NCBI RefSeq assembly: GCF_943193125.1 | Contig: NZ_CALPCX010000002.1 | Location: 124,001 to 188,000, forward strand | Length of the DNA stretch: 64,000 bases | Origin: Adlercreutzia agrestimuris | Lineage (GTDB): Bacteria; Actinomycetota; Coriobacteriia; Coriobacteriales; Eggerthellaceae | Direction: 5' to 3' | Shown: in pieces, positions 1 through 9,838 of the stretch | Layout: each line of letters begins with the position of its first letter | How positions within the stretch are numbered: position 1 is the stretch's first letter | Position numbers and translations under genes: made by a program | The notes under the pieces: generated by a model | What the model saw: only the letters and a program-made list of their open reading frames with translations | Told to the model about the DNA's origin: nothing | Database searches by the model: none

Positions 1-1
1 C

Positions 2-3000
2 ACGTCTGTTGATAAAGAAGCACGCGAAGAAGACGCTGATGAACTGCGCGATGAGCTTGCGGCTGACTTGGAAGAGTTGGACGCAGAGCGCGATCGCATC
101 GTTGAAGCTACGCGCAAGCTCTCTGTTGACTATGTCCCCGAAGACGATGACTTTGTAGACGACATTGAAGAGGACGAGCGTCTTACTCCTGAAGAGGTTG
201 ACGAAGAGATTGCCGACATCTATGAGGAGTTCAACGAGCGTAAAGCTCTTCGTCAGGATGCCTTCGAAGCATTCATGAAGATTGAGCCTAAGCAACTTGT
301 GCCTGATGAGGCTCTGTATCGCGAGATGCGCTTGAACTATCGCGACTACTTCACCGGTGGCATGGGTGCTGAAGCTGTTCGCGATTTGCTTGATGCGATG
401 GATCTGGAAACAGTAGCAGAAGAGCTGCGCGACACCATCTCAAACGGCAAGGGCCAAAAGCGTGCGAAGGCTATCAAGCGCTTGAAGGTTGTGGATGCCT
501 TCTTGAAGTCATCCAACAAACCCTCAGACATGATTTTGGATGTTATTCCGGTTATCCCGCCTGACCTGCGTCCTATGGTGCAGCTTGACGGTGGTCGTTT
601 CGCAACGTCAGACTTAAACGATCTGTATCGTCGCGTTATTAACCGTAACAATCGTTTGAAGCGCCTCCTTGACTTAGGTGCGCCTGAGATTATCGTGAAC
701 AACGAAAAGCGCATGCTGCAAGAAGCAGTTGACAGCTTGTTCGACAACGGTCGTCGCGGTCGTCCGGTAACAGGTCCGGGCAACCGTCCGCTGAAGTCGC
801 TTTCTGACATGCTCAAGGGCAAGCAAGGTCGCTTCCGTCAAAACTTGCTTGGTAAGCGTGTTGACTATTCTGGTCGTTCGGTAATTGTTGTTGGCCCGCA
901 GTTGAAGCTGCACCAATGCGGTCTGCCCAGCCAGATGGCGCTTGAGCTGTTCAAGCCGTTTGTTATGAAACGCCTGGTAGAGCTTGAGTATGCTGCAAAT
1001 ATCAAGGCTGCAAAGCGAGCAGTTGATCGTGGCGCAAGCTACGTTTGGGACGTACTTGAAGAGGTTATCACCGAGCATCCGGTTTTGCTTAACCGTGCAC
1101 CAACCCTGCACCGCTTGGGCATTCAGGCTTTTGAGCCGGTGTTGGTTGAAGGTAAAGCCATCAAGCTTCATCCGCTGGTATGTACAGCGTTTAACGCTGA
1201 CTTCGACGGTGACCAGATGGCTGTGCATGTGCCGCTTGGTGCAGAAGCCCAGGCTGAGGCTCGCGTGTTGATGCTTTCTGCAAACAACATTAAGTCACCG
1301 GCACATGGTCGTCCGCTGACCGTACCAACCCAGGACATGATTATCGGTCTGTACTACCTGACTGCTGCTCGTGATGGCTTCCCGGGCGAGGGTCGTGCGT
1401 TTATTGACTTTGCCGATGCACTCAATGCTTACGACGCTCGTGCTGAGGTTGATTTGCAGGCCAAGATCTGGGTGCGTCTCTCTCGCGACACACAGGTGGC
1501 AACCGCTTTCGGAACCATGGAAGAGCATAAGGCTGGCGAGCGCATTGAGACCACCATCGGTCGCATTACGTTCAATTCAGTCTTGCCTGATGACTATCCT
1601 TATCTCAACTATGAGATGAACAAAAAAGAGATTGGTCGTTTGGTTGAGGATGTTTGCAACCGCTACGAGCTTTCTGAAGTGCCGGCCATTTTGGACGGTC
1701 TGAAAGACGCTGGCTTCCATTACGCTACGCGTGCAGGCGTAACCGTATCGGTTTATGACGCAACGGTGCCGCCTAACAAGCCTGAAATTTTGGCTGCAGC
1801 AGATGCAAAAGTTGCCGCCATTGATGAAGACTACGAGATGGGTCTTATGAGCCGCGAAGAGCGCCATAAGCAGGTTGTTGATATCTGGAACGAAGCCAAT
1901 GAAGAAGTTGGCGAAGCCATGGCTGAGAACTTCGACAAGTTCAACCCCATCTACATGATGGCGTTCTCTGGTGCTCGTGGTAACATCAAGCAGATTCGCC
2001 AGCTTGCTGGTATGCGTGGTTTGATGTCTGACCCGAAGGGCGAGATTATTGACCGTCCTATTAAGGCAAACTTCCGCGAGGGCTTGTCGGTATTGGAATA
2101 CTTTATTTCAACGCACGGTGCTCGTAAGGGTCTGGCTGACACCGCACTGCGTACAGCTGACTCTGGTTATCTGACCCGTCGTCTGGTTGACGTTGCGCAA
2201 GATGTGATCATTCGCGAAATTGACTGCGGTACCACTGATGGTGTGCCGTATCCGCTGCACACTGAGAAGGGCGATCTGGATGAGAACCTGATTGGCCGTT
2301 GTGTTCTTGAGTCGTTGGCAGACGCAAATGGCGAGATCATCGTTGATGCTGATGAATACATTTCAGGCATTGATCAGCTTCGCGCGCTTGAGGCTGCAGG
2401 CATTGAAGAGGTTGTTATCCGTACGGTTATGACCTGTCATGCCGAGCATGGCGTATGCCAGAAGTGCTACGGTTGGGACTTGGCAACAGCACGTCCGGTC
2501 AACATTGGCACAGCAGTTGGTATTATTGCCGCTCAGTCAATTGGTGAGCCGGGTACGCAGCTTACTATGCGTACGTTCCATACTGGTGGTGTTGCAGGTG
2601 AGGACATTACGCACGGTCTGCCTCGTGTTCAAGAGCTGTTTGAGGCACGCAAGCCGAAGGGTCTTGCTGTCTTGGCAGAGATCTCTGGTACGTTGCAAAT
2701 CTCGGGCGATAAGCAGTCCAAGACGCTGACCATTCATGACCAGGAAGGCAACTATCGCGAGTATGTTGTTTCAGCACGTGCTCAGATGGTTCCCGGAGTG
2801 GTTGATGGCTGCGAAGTACACATTGGACAGCAGCTTACAAAAGGTTCAATCAACCCGCACGATTTGCTGCGCTTGACCGATCCGAACACGACGCTTCGCT
2901 ATATCGTAAGCCAAGTTCAGGGCGTATATGTTTCACAGGGCGTAGACATCAACGACAAGCATATTGAAGTTATCGCGCGTCAGATGCTGCGTAAGATGGC

Positions 3001-3982
3001 AGTACTTGATGCAGGTGACTCTGATTACCTGCCCGGTCGCCAAGTCAACCGCTTTGAGTTTGAAGATGTTGCTAACGAGCTCATTGCTGAAGGCAAAGAG
3101 CCGCCAGTTGGTCAACCTCTGTTGCTTGGTATTACCAAGGCGTCGCTTGCTACCGACTCATTCCTGTCAGCCGCTTCGTTCCAAGAGACCACCAAGGTGC
3201 TTACCGATGCCGCTATTGAGGGCAAAGTGGATCACCTGGCAGGACTTAAGGAAAACGTTATCATTGGTAAGCCAATTCCGGCTGGTACCGGTTTGCCGCG
3301 TTATCGCGAAGTCGGCTTGACCTACAAGGGTCGTCCGGTTTCTGCGGTCAACGGAGATGCGTTGCCTGACTTTGCTCCTGATGCACTGCGCGACATTGAA
3401 GAGCTGTTGCCGCAGCCGCAGGATTGGTCTCTTGATGATGCTTACTTCAACAACGGTAGCTATGGCATTTATCCGGGTGCGTCATTTGGTCATATCGGAC
3501 CGCGCCTTTCTGATGAGGATGCTCGTCTGTATATCTATGATGACTTGGGCGTATCGCAGCGCTGGGCTAACAAGTTCTCAGAAGCTGGCATTGAGACAGT
3601 TGCTGACTTGGCAGGCCGTACTGAAGAAGACCTCCTTCGCATTGAGGGTATTGGTGTAAAAGCAATTGAGGAACTCAAAGAGGGTCTTGAAGAGCGCGGT
3701 CTGCTTCATGTAATTGAAGACGATCTGTCAGCTACTTCTGACGACATGAGTCAATTGCTGGATATGGTCTTTAGCCCCGATGATACGATCCTCATCGGTG
3801 GCGACGAGCCTCCAACATTTAATACGGATGGCGAAGACATGCTTGGTGAAGCACTGCCGCCTCGCTCGTATCAGCGAAACCTAGAGGAGCTTGACGCTCT
3901 GCTTGGATCAGTTGGATCTTTCGGATTCGGTCTGACCAGCAAAGAGGATGAAGCAGCTTCCGATGCAAGTCTAGACGACTAA
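2..3982 (+). CDS. rpoC: DNA-directed RNA polymerase subunit beta' (5' end outside window)
   Basis: Largest catalytic subunit of RNA polymerase. The frame is open from base 2, so the TTG at 68 is only an internal codon; roughly the first 130-150 codons, including the N-terminal zinc ribbon, lie upstream. Visible residues show the Mg-binding motif NADFDGDQ near residue 398, the bridge helix around 706-735 ([15 protein letters not shown]), the second zinc site ([11 protein letters not shown], about 812-822) and the trigger loop ([18 protein letters not shown], about 846-863). Unusually, the C-terminal extension carries a helix-hairpin-helix module (about 1181-1234) resembling the C-terminal domain of the alpha subunit, followed by an acidic, Asp/Ser-rich tail. 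Presumably the end of an rpoB-rpoC operon, closed by a strong terminator nine bases after the stop. Confidence 0.98.
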   Translation, partial: TSVDKEAREEDADELRDELAADLEELDAERDRIVEATRKLSVDYVPEDDDFVDDIEEDERLTPEEVDEEIADIYEEFNERKALRQDAFEAFMKIEPKQLVPDEALYREMRLNYRDYFTGGMGAEAVRDLLDAMDLETVAEELRDTISNGKGQKRAKAIKRLKVVDAFLKSSNKPSDMILDVIPVIPPDLRPMVQLDGGRFATSDLNDLYRRVINRNNRLKRLLDLGAPEIIVNNEKRMLQEAVDSLFDNGRRGRPVTGPGNRPLKSLSDMLKGKQGRFRQNLLGKRVDYSGRSVIVVGPQLKLHQCGLPSQMALELFKPFVMKRLVELEYAANIKAAKRAVDRGASYVWDVLEEVITEHPVLLNRAPTLHRLGIQAFEPVLVEGKAIKLHPLVCTAFNADFDGDQMAVHVPLGAEAQAEARVLMLSANNIKSPAHGRPLTVPTQDMIIGLYYLTAARDGFPGEGRAFIDFADALNAYDARAEVDLQAKIWVRLSRDTQVATAFGTMEEHKAGERIETTIGRITFNSVLPDDYPYLNYEMNKKEIGRLVEDVCNRYELSEVPAILDGLKDAGFHYATRAGVTVSVYDATVPPNKPEILAAADAKVAAIDEDYEMGLMSREERHKQVVDIWNEANEEVGEAMAENFDKFNPIYMMAFSGARGNIKQIRQLAGMRGLMSDPKGEIIDRPIKANFREGLSVLEYFISTHGARKGLADTALRTADSGYLTRRLVDVAQDVIIREIDCGTTDGVPYPLHTEKGDLDENLIGRCVLESLADANGEIIVDADEYISGIDQLRALEAAGIEEVVIRTVMTCHAEHGVCQKCYGWDLATARPVNIGTAVGIIAAQSIGEPGTQLTMRTFHTGGVAGEDITHGLPRVQELFEARKPKGLAVLAEISGTLQISGDKQSKTLTIHDQEGNYREYVVSARAQMVPGVVDGCEVHIGQQLTKGSINPHDLLRLTDPNTTLRYIVSQVQGVYVSQGVDINDKHIEVIARQMLRKMAVLDAGDSDYLPGRQVNRFEFEDVANELIAEGKEPPVGQPLLLGITKASLATDSFLSAASFQETTKVLTDAAIEGKVDHLAGLKENVIIGKPIPAGTGLPRYREVGLTYKGRPVSAVNGDALPDFAPDALRDIEELLPQPQDWSLDDAYFNNGSYGIYPGASFGHIGPRLSDEDARLYIYDDLGVSQRWANKFSEAGIETVADLAGRTEEDLLRIEGIGVKAIEELKEGLEERGLLHVIEDDLSATSDDMSQLLDMVFSPDDTILIGGDEPPTFNTDGEDMLGEALPPRSYQRNLEELDALLGSVGSFGFGLTSKEDEAASDASLDD

Positions 3983-3990
3983 CGAAGTTT

Positions 3991-4022
3991 GAGGGGGTGT
4001 TAACAAACGCCCCCTCTTTTTT
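3991..4022 (+). terminator. Rho-independent terminator of rpoC
   Basis: An 11-bp GC-rich stem (gagggggtgtt with aacgccccctc, one G-T pair), a four-base loop and a run of six T. It begins nine bases after the rpoC stop, so it ends the rpo operon and separates it from hisE. Confidence 0.93.
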
Positions 4023-4081
4023 GGAACGCTTTAAGTTCCGCATGCTTTATTTCGCACGCTGTTTATGCGAAAGGAAATGGT

Positions 4082-4603
4082 ATGACTACCACATCTGACA
4101 GTTCTTATATCTCTAAGACCTACATACCTGATAACGAGGAGGCTCCGGCCTCGCAAATTGGTGCAACGCTTGAAGCACTTGCGCACACCATTCGTTTGCG
4201 TCGAGATGCTGATGAATCTAGCTACACGTATAGACTTTTGAGCGAATCACCTGATAAAGTGCTTAAGAAGGTAATGGAAGAAGCCGGTGAAGTTGCACTT
4301 GCTGCCAAAGATGTAGAGTCATGGGCAACCTCTTCGTTAGCTGCCGCCTTGGCGTATGCGGCTGGGGCTGAGCAAGATCTTGACGCTGAAGATATAGCGG
4401 TGCAATTGCCCGACGATTATCAAAAGTCGGTGGATCATCTGCGCTATGAAGCAGCTGATGTCGTATATCATTTGATGGTTGTTTTAGAGCGGTATGGAAT
4501 TTCGCTCGATGAATTTGCAGCTGAGTTAAACAATCGTATGACCGACGAAGAGCGACCAGCAGGAGCGGTGCGTTTGCGCGATGAGTGTGTAAATCGGGGA
4601 TAA
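4082..4603 (+). CDS. hisE: Phosphoribosyl-ATP pyrophosphatase-like protein (HisE/MazG fold)
   Basis: HisE hydrolyses phosphoribosyl-ATP to phosphoribosyl-AMP, the second step of histidine synthesis. The all-alpha NTP pyrophosphatase signature is present: EEAGE near residues 65-69 and YEAADVVYH near residue 120, the usual metal-binding acidic residues. At 173 residues it is much longer than a typical HisE (about 100). The extra length is a 25-residue N-terminal leader and an Ala/Asp-rich insert of about 35 residues between the two metal motifs. Start ATG follows gaaagga. No other histidine gene is in the window, so the substrate could be another nucleotide; a house-cleaning MazG-like role cannot be excluded. 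Confidence 0.75.
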   Translation: MTTTSDSSYISKTYIPDNEEAPASQIGATLEALAHTIRLRRDADESSYTYRLLSESPDKVLKKVMEEAGEVALAAKDVESWATSSLAAALAYAAGAEQDLDAEDIAVQLPDDYQKSVDHLRYEAADVVYHLMVVLERYGISLDEFAAELNNRMTDEERPAGAVRLRDECVNRG

Positions 4604-4703
4604 TAGAGCGGGCAAGCTTTACGAGGAGAGTTTTTTGGGGAAGTGTTCTCTTCATAAATGCTTTGCTCATTAAAATAACGTTTGAGGAGAAATCGAGAAA
4701 TCT

Positions 4704-6038
4704 ATGGCGCGTTTGTTTGGAACTGATGGTGTTCGCGGAGTTGCAAACACCGAACTGACGTGTGATCTGGCATTTAAGCTTGGTCAAGCTGCCGCATGCT
4801 TTCAAGGGAAAACGATACTTATTGGAAAAGACACGCGATTATCAGGCGATATGCTTGAATCATGCGTAGCAGCTGGTGTCATGTCAATGGGTGGCACAGC
4901 GCTTATGGCTGGTATTATTCCTACGCCGGCTATAGCACTTTTGGTGCGCGAGTTATGCTGTGACGGTGGCGTAATGATCTCGGCATCTCATAATCCGCCC
5001 GAATATAACGGAATTAAGCTTTTCGACAGTAAAGGCTTTAAGCTACCTGATGCAATTGAAGATGAAATTGAGTCATTTGTCTTAGAAGGTGGCGCAGGGG
5101 CACATTGTCTTCCGGCGGGAGATGCGGTTGGTGTCATTGTTCCTGTTGATGAAGCGTGCGAGATGTATATTGAGCATGCAGTTTCTACTATCGAAGAACA
5201 GAACATTAACTTTGACGGTCTCAAAGTTGCGCTTGATGTGGGGCATGGAGCATCATGCATGACGAGTGCAGAAGCACTTCGCCGTTTAGGTGCGGAGGTT
5301 GTCGTTATCAATGAGGACTTCAACGGAACTGACATTAATGTCCAGTGCGGCTCAACACACCTTGAACCCCTGCGCGAGCTAGTTGCTCAAACGGGTGCCG
5401 ATGTGGGCATTGCGCATGACGGTGACGCGGATCGTGTGATGCTTGTTGATGCTCAAGGCAATGAGATTGACGGCGATATGGTTGAGGCAGTATGTGCAAT
5501 AGACCTGAAGAATCGCGGTTTGCTTGCGCACAATACGGCCGTTTCAACGGTGATGTGCAATTTGGGTCTATCGCATGCATTGCGCGATGCGGGTATTGAT
5601 CTGATTCAAACCAAAGTGGGCGACCGCTATGTGCTAGAAGCAATGCGTGAGGGTGGCTTTGTTATTGGCGGCGAGCAGTCTGGTCACATGATCTTTCTAG
5701 AGCACAACTCAACAGGGGATGGTCTGGTGACAGCGTTGCAGTTTTTGGCAGCCTGTCAGCGAATGGGCTCATCTATTGCCGAGGCAACAGCGGTTATGAC
5801 GCGGTTCCCGCAAACGCTCATCAACGTACGCGTGAAAGACAAGCATGCTGTTGAGGATAACGCTTCAGTTCAGAAGGCGGTAAGCCTTGCTGAAGCGGAG
5901 TTAGGTGATTCAGGTCGTGTGCTTTTGCGTGCATCGGGTACCGAGCCGGTGGTGCGCGTGATGGTGGAAGCAGCAAGCGCTGAGGAAGCTGATCGTCATG
6001 CGCAAGCAATTGCAGATGTAGTGGCACGCGAAGTGTAA
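4704..6038 (+). CDS. glmM: Phosphoglucosamine mutase
   Basis: Converts glucosamine-6-phosphate to glucosamine-1-phosphate on the route to UDP-GlcNAc for peptidoglycan; cytosolic. The 444-residue length is normal. The protein opens with the family signature FGTDGVRG. The phosphoserine loop ISASHNP lies at residues 92-98 with the catalytic serine at about 95. The metal-binding DGDADR is near residue 238, and the substrate-specificity and phosphate-binding loops GGEQSGH and RASGTEP follow. The start ATG has a GAGGAG-type ribosome site in the preceding 20 bases. It is followed by a strong terminator facing the convergent ppk1. Confidence 0.96.
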   Translation: MARLFGTDGVRGVANTELTCDLAFKLGQAAACFQGKTILIGKDTRLSGDMLESCVAAGVMSMGGTALMAGIIPTPAIALLVRELCCDGGVMISASHNPPEYNGIKLFDSKGFKLPDAIEDEIESFVLEGGAGAHCLPAGDAVGVIVPVDEACEMYIEHAVSTIEEQNINFDGLKVALDVGHGASCMTSAEALRRLGAEVVVINEDFNGTDINVQCGSTHLEPLRELVAQTGADVGIAHDGDADRVMLVDAQGNEIDGDMVEAVCAIDLKNRGLLAHNTAVSTVMCNLGLSHALRDAGIDLIQTKVGDRYVLEAMREGGFVIGGEQSGHMIFLEHNSTGDGLVTALQFLAACQRMGSSIAEATAVMTRFPQTLINVRVKDKHAVEDNASVQKAVSLAEAELGDSGRVLLRASGTEPVVRVMVEAASAEEADRHAQAIADVVAREV

Positions 6039-6089
6039 GAGTATAGCTCATTGAGAAATAATCCTCGTGATGAGCGAGTGTTGTGTAGT

Positions 6090-6126
6090 AAGCCCCTCAA
6101 CGTATTTTGTTGAGGGGCTTATTTTC
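6090..6126 (+). terminator. Rho-independent terminator of glmM
   Basis: A perfect 12-bp stem (aagcccctcaac with gttgaggggctt), 7-base loop, then attttcttt. It lies between convergent glmM and ppk1. The T-rich side is on the + strand; the - strand side has no clear T run. Confidence 0.9.
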
Positions 6127-6167
6127 TTTCTTGCGTTTATCGCATAACTTGTCTTTTTGATTGCAAG

Positions 6168-8714
6168 CTATTTGCCGGTGAGAAGATAGCGCAATCTGCC
6201 GAAGAAACCACGTTTGCGCACTTGCTGCAGTTGTGCTCGCTCAATTGCAGTGACGGATGCATTGGTTGCAGTGGAAGCATCTGTAGCTGCTGTAGGTGCT
6301 TCTGGTGTAGCTGTAGCAGCTTGCGGAGGTTCAACTTCGTCAGGAACAATGACGTCAATCTCGGATTCACGCACAACAGCATCTGCCTCTTTTGCTGCCA
6401 GTTCGGCTTCTCCTTCTGCCTCAAGCTTTGCGTTTTTCGCGCGCTTCTCTTTGAAGTAGTCAAGGTCGGAGACCGTCTGACCGTCAGCGGCTTCAAGATG
6501 CTTGCGCTGTGCGCGGTTAATAAAGAATGTCTGCGAATCGAAGAGCTCTTCGCCATTGGCGCATGCACCAAGAGGGGTGTAGCTTCTGTCCGGCTGCAAT
6601 TCGCGAAGCTTGGCGGTATCGGCGAGGCAAGCATCCACATAGCTCAGCACATAGTCGCGCAGTGCTTCGTCTTGAATTGGCCACGCAATTTCAATACGCT
6701 TGTCCATATTGCGCGTCATGAGATCGGCGCTTGAAAGATACATCTTCATGTTGTCATGCGCGCCAAAGCCATAGATGCGGCTATGTTCGAGCAATCTTCC
6801 TACAATTGAGACGACGCGCACATTATCGGTTTCTCCCTCAATACCGGGAACGATGCAGGAAATGCCGCGCACAAAGAGCGTTACGGGCACGCCGGCCTTT
6901 GAAGCGTCAACAATACGCTCAATTATTTCCTTGTCGGTGATGGAATTGGTCTTGAAAAAGAGACCACATGGCTGTCCTGCGTGTGCTCGTTCAATCTCTT
7001 GATCAATTGATGCCAAGATCATCGGTTTGATCTGGAGCGGAGCAACCCAGAGAGTTTCATAGTTGTCCGAAGTGTTTTCAAGTGCCATATTGCGGAAAAA
7101 CTCTGTAGCGTCTTTTCCGATAGATGGATCAGTGGTGATAAAGCACAGGTCGGTGTAGAGCTTCGCGGTTTTTTCATTGTAATTACCGGTACCAAGCTGG
7201 GTAATGTGCTGAAGTCCCTGATCGGTTTGGCGTGTTATGCAGCAGATTTTTGAATGAACCTTATAGTCGCGAAAGCCATAGATCACGTTGCAGCCAGCCT
7301 GCTCAAAGCGCTGCGACCATTCGATATTATTGCTCTCATCAAAGCGCGCGCGAAGCTCAAAGAGCGCGGTGACGTTTTTGCCATTTTCGGCTGCAGCAAT
7401 GAGTGCTTCTGCTAGATGGGATTGGCGTGCAAGACGATAAAGGGTGATCTTGATAGAAAGTACCGACGGATCTTGTGACGCTTCGCGTAAAAGTTGTACG
7501 AATGCATCCATAGATTCGTAAGGGTAGGAGAGAAGTACCTCTTTTTCGCACACTTGCTCAAGTATGGGCTTGCGTTGGTCAAGACAGGCTGGCCATGCGG
7601 GCGCAAAGGGGGTATTACTCAGACTTGCGCGCTTATGATCGGGCAAAAGGTCGCCCAAGCCAAAGGTATAACTCATATCAAGGGGTACTGAGGTGCTAAA
7701 CACTTGATACTCTTTTAGTCCAAGCCGCTCCAGCAAGGTTTTGCGAACCATAGATGAAAGAGGACGCTCGCTTTCAAGGCGAACAGGAGCCAAACGAGAA
7801 CGCTTCTTCAAAATGCGTTTCATATGCTCGCGATAATCGTCGTCTTGTTCGTCAGTGCCTTCCGTTGCGTCAAGGTCGGCGTTGCGTGTTACGCAAATGA
7901 TGTTGGTGTGTTTGACTTCGTACATAGAGAAAATGGTGGGCACCATCAGCTCAATCGCGTGTTCAAGCAAGATAAAGTCCAAGTTTTCACTTGGGAGCAA
8001 AATGATACGGTCACATTGGCGTGGGAGAGGGACAAGCCCGAGGGTGACACCTTCGGCCCCAAGATTTTTCGCCTTATCCTGCTTGCTCTTTGCATCAGGT
8101 TTGCTCTTGGTATCTTGCTTGCCTTTTGCGTCAAGCTTACTCTCTTTGTGCTTTTCTTTGTCCTTTTTCCCTTTGTTTTCAACTTCTTCGTTGAGGCGAA
8201 CTACCACATATAGTGCACCATTCTCAAGATGGGGGAAGGGGTGGCGCGAGTTGACAATCTGCGGAGAGAGAAACGGCATAACATTGCTCTCCATGTAATC
8301 GCGCAAAAACGAACGCTGCTCATCGGTAAGATCACTGAGCGTAAGCTGGTTTATTCCCTGTTCGGACATCTCGCTGCGTACCGTTTTGTAGGTACGCTCT
8401 TGGATGGGGTAGAGCTCATGACAGCGCTTATAAATGGCATCAAGTTGTTGTGCGGGAGTCATCCCTGATTTTGAATCAATGATGGACTTTTTGACGAGTG
8501 CTAAGTCAGTCAAACTGCCAACGCGAACCATGAAAAACTCTTGCAAATTACTCCAGAAAATGGAGATAAAATTGAGTCGCTCAAGAAGAGGTACGGTTAC
8601 ATCGGCGCCCTGGTCAAGCACGCGTTCGTTGAATGCGAGCCATGAGAGTTCGCGGTTTTGTAAGTATGCTGGAGCAACAGGTTTTTCAGTTGCTTCCGTT
8701 TTCGGTTCGCTCAT
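6168..8714 (-). CDS. ppk1: Polyphosphate kinase 1
   Basis: Reversibly polymerises the ATP gamma-phosphate into inorganic polyphosphate. The ATG at 8714 (MSEPKTEA) is preferred over the upstream TTG at 8741 because agggaaggga sits just before it; this gives 848 residues, longer than the usual 690-740. Core signatures are present: NRELSWLAFN at the N-terminus, the phospho-histidine motif VHSKICC near residue 485 and the second histidine region LEHSRIYGFG near 643, both phospholipase-D-like. Two additions explain the length: a Lys/Asp-rich low-complexity insert in the N-terminal region (bases 8063-8183) and an Ala/Thr/Glu-rich C-terminal tail ending in a basic patch. Its start overlaps the end of ppx by 29 bases, suggesting coupled translation. 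Confidence 0.96.
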   Translation of the reverse strand: MSEPKTEATEKPVAPAYLQNRELSWLAFNERVLDQGADVTVPLLERLNFISIFWSNLQEFFMVRVGSLTDLALVKKSIIDSKSGMTPAQQLDAIYKRCHELYPIQERTYKTVRSEMSEQGINQLTLSDLTDEQRSFLRDYMESNVMPFLSPQIVNSRHPFPHLENGALYVVVRLNEEVENKGKKDKEKHKESKLDAKGKQDTKSKPDAKSKQDKAKNLGAEGVTLGLVPLPRQCDRIILLPSENLDFILLEHAIELMVPTIFSMYEVKHTNIICVTRNADLDATEGTDEQDDDYREHMKRILKKRSRLAPVRLESERPLSSMVRKTLLERLGLKEYQVFSTSVPLDMSYTFGLGDLLPDHKRASLSNTPFAPAWPACLDQRKPILEQVCEKEVLLSYPYESMDAFVQLLREASQDPSVLSIKITLYRLARQSHLAEALIAAAENGKNVTALFELRARFDESNNIEWSQRFEQAGCNVIYGFRDYKVHSKICCITRQTDQGLQHITQLGTGNYNEKTAKLYTDLCFITTDPSIGKDATEFFRNMALENTSDNYETLWVAPLQIKPMILASIDQEIERAHAGQPCGLFFKTNSITDKEIIERIVDASKAGVPVTLFVRGISCIVPGIEGETDNVRVVSIVGRLLEHSRIYGFGAHDNMKMYLSSADLMTRNMDKRIEIAWPIQDEALRDYVLSYVDACLADTAKLRELQPDRSYTPLGACANGEELFDSQTFFINRAQRKHLEAADGQTVSDLDYFKEKRAKNAKLEAEGEAELAAKEADAVVRESEIDVIVPDEVEPPQAATATPEAPTAATDASTATNASVTAIERAQLQQVRKRGFFGRLRYLLTGK

Positions 8715-9672
8715 TATTAATCCCTTCCCTCTGTCTCTCAATCACCTGGGTCATCAAAAACCCTTCGCGAATCCCGTGTTTGCAAATTCGCAATTCACGC
8801 GCGCCGCTCTCCTCAAAGACAGCACGTAAAATGACACACCCTGGCACAATCGTATGAACGCGCTCAACGCAAGCTTTGAGCGCCGCGTGGGCGAAACGAT
8901 GTGGTTCCTCCACACAGAGTTTTAATAACTCATCAATATCAGCAGGAGTCAAAACGCTTGGTCGCTCAGAGAGGTGGCGAACTTGCACAAGCATTTTTGC
9001 TGCCGCGCGAATGCTTCCACCAACGCCATAGAGTTGGTTTGCGCAAAGCGCATTTGCAGGCAATTCTCCTTTGTCTAACTGCTCGGCCAATAAGTCGCAA
9101 AACGCCTGATTAATTGCTGCCATCTCGTTTTCGGTAGGCAAAATGGCAGATACAAAGCGCGTAAACGACGACAACGACCCCATAGCAATAGACAGACCGC
9201 CTTGATCTCGTGAGTTGCGCACACACGAAAGCTCGGTGGAACCGCCGCCGATATCAACAAGCGTGCCATTGGTAAGCGGCTCGTCAATGCCTGCACCTAT
9301 AAAACCGAGACGCGCTTCTTCTTCAGCGGAGAGCACTACGATGGAATGTCCAATATTTCGCTCAAGCGCACTAACGGCTTCTTTGCAATTGCGTGCATTG
9401 CGCAAAACCGCCGTGGCGAAAATATGGACCTGCTTGCAGCGAAGTGCTGTTGCGCGCTTTAGGTGACCTCGTAGCACGGAAGTTGCGCACTTGATGCCTT
9501 CGTCGCTAAAAACTCCGTCCACCACATAAGCAGCCAATCCTGCCATAACTTTGTCGTTAACGAGGCTTCTAAAGGGACGATTCTTGTCGCGCGCGTCTTG
9601 CGATGAGCGAATCTCGTACACCACTAAGCGAATTGTATTAGAACCCAAATCAATTACCGCGCAATGAGACAT
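8686..9672 (-). CDS. ppx: Exopolyphosphatase (Ppx/GppA family)
   Basis: Predicted to hydrolyse polyphosphate from the ends, or pppGpp, in the cytosol. It has the actin-like ATPase-fold phosphate loops: DLGSNTIRLVVYE at residues 8-20 and DIGGGSTEL near 141-149. At 328 residues it is the short, two-domain form without the C-terminal HD region of the enterobacterial enzyme. The ATG is preceded by ggaggag. It is the first gene of a ppx-ppk1 operon and overlaps ppk1, so synthesis and breakdown of polyphosphate are made from one message. Ppx and GppA cannot be told apart here; Ppx is favoured by the partner gene. Confidence 0.9.
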   Translation of the reverse strand: MSHCAVIDLGSNTIRLVVYEIRSSQDARDKNRPFRSLVNDKVMAGLAAYVVDGVFSDEGIKCATSVLRGHLKRATALRCKQVHIFATAVLRNARNCKEAVSALERNIGHSIVVLSAEEEARLGFIGAGIDEPLTNGTLVDIGGGSTELSCVRNSRDQGGLSIAMGSLSSFTRFVSAILPTENEMAAINQAFCDLLAEQLDKGELPANALCANQLYGVGGSIRAAAKMLVQVRHLSERPSVLTPADIDELLKLCVEEPHRFAHAALKACVERVHTIVPGCVILRAVFEESGARELRICKHGIREGFLMTQVIERQREGINNERTENGSN

Positions 9673-9694
9673 GATTGCATCTTCTCCTCCAAAG

Positions 9695-9703
9695 ATAATA
9701 CCA
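9695..9703 (-). promoter_or_regulatory. Extended -10 element for ppx-ppk1
   Basis: Reads TGGTATTAT on the - strand, a TGn extended -10 with five of six consensus bases, about 25 bases before the ppx ATG. No convincing -35 was seen. A TGCTATTAT form recurs upstream of mrp and of the small gene at 49149. Confidence 0.5.
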
Positions 9704-9801
9704 TTGTAATGCTAAATGAGCGCTAAACTCTATTGAGGGTAGCTTCGTTGGAAACCTTTTACTTTCGCTTTACGTGAAAACGCGCATTACGGCAAGCGCT
9801 G

Positions 9802-9810
9802 TGTTACGAT
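9802..9810 (+). promoter_or_regulatory. Possible extended -10 element for the PPK2 gene
   Basis: Reads TGTTACGAT (TGn plus a four-of-six -10). It overlaps the first in-frame ATG at 9809, which supports the downstream ATG at 9839 as the true start. Weak evidence by itself. Confidence 0.35.
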
Positions 9811-9838
9811 GCAAAAAGGCCAACAGATTGGAGAAGCT

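Noticed and set aside
6214..8857. Plus-strand frames over ppk1
   Set aside because: Antisense shadows of ppk1; Cys/Ser-rich translations with no ribosome sites.
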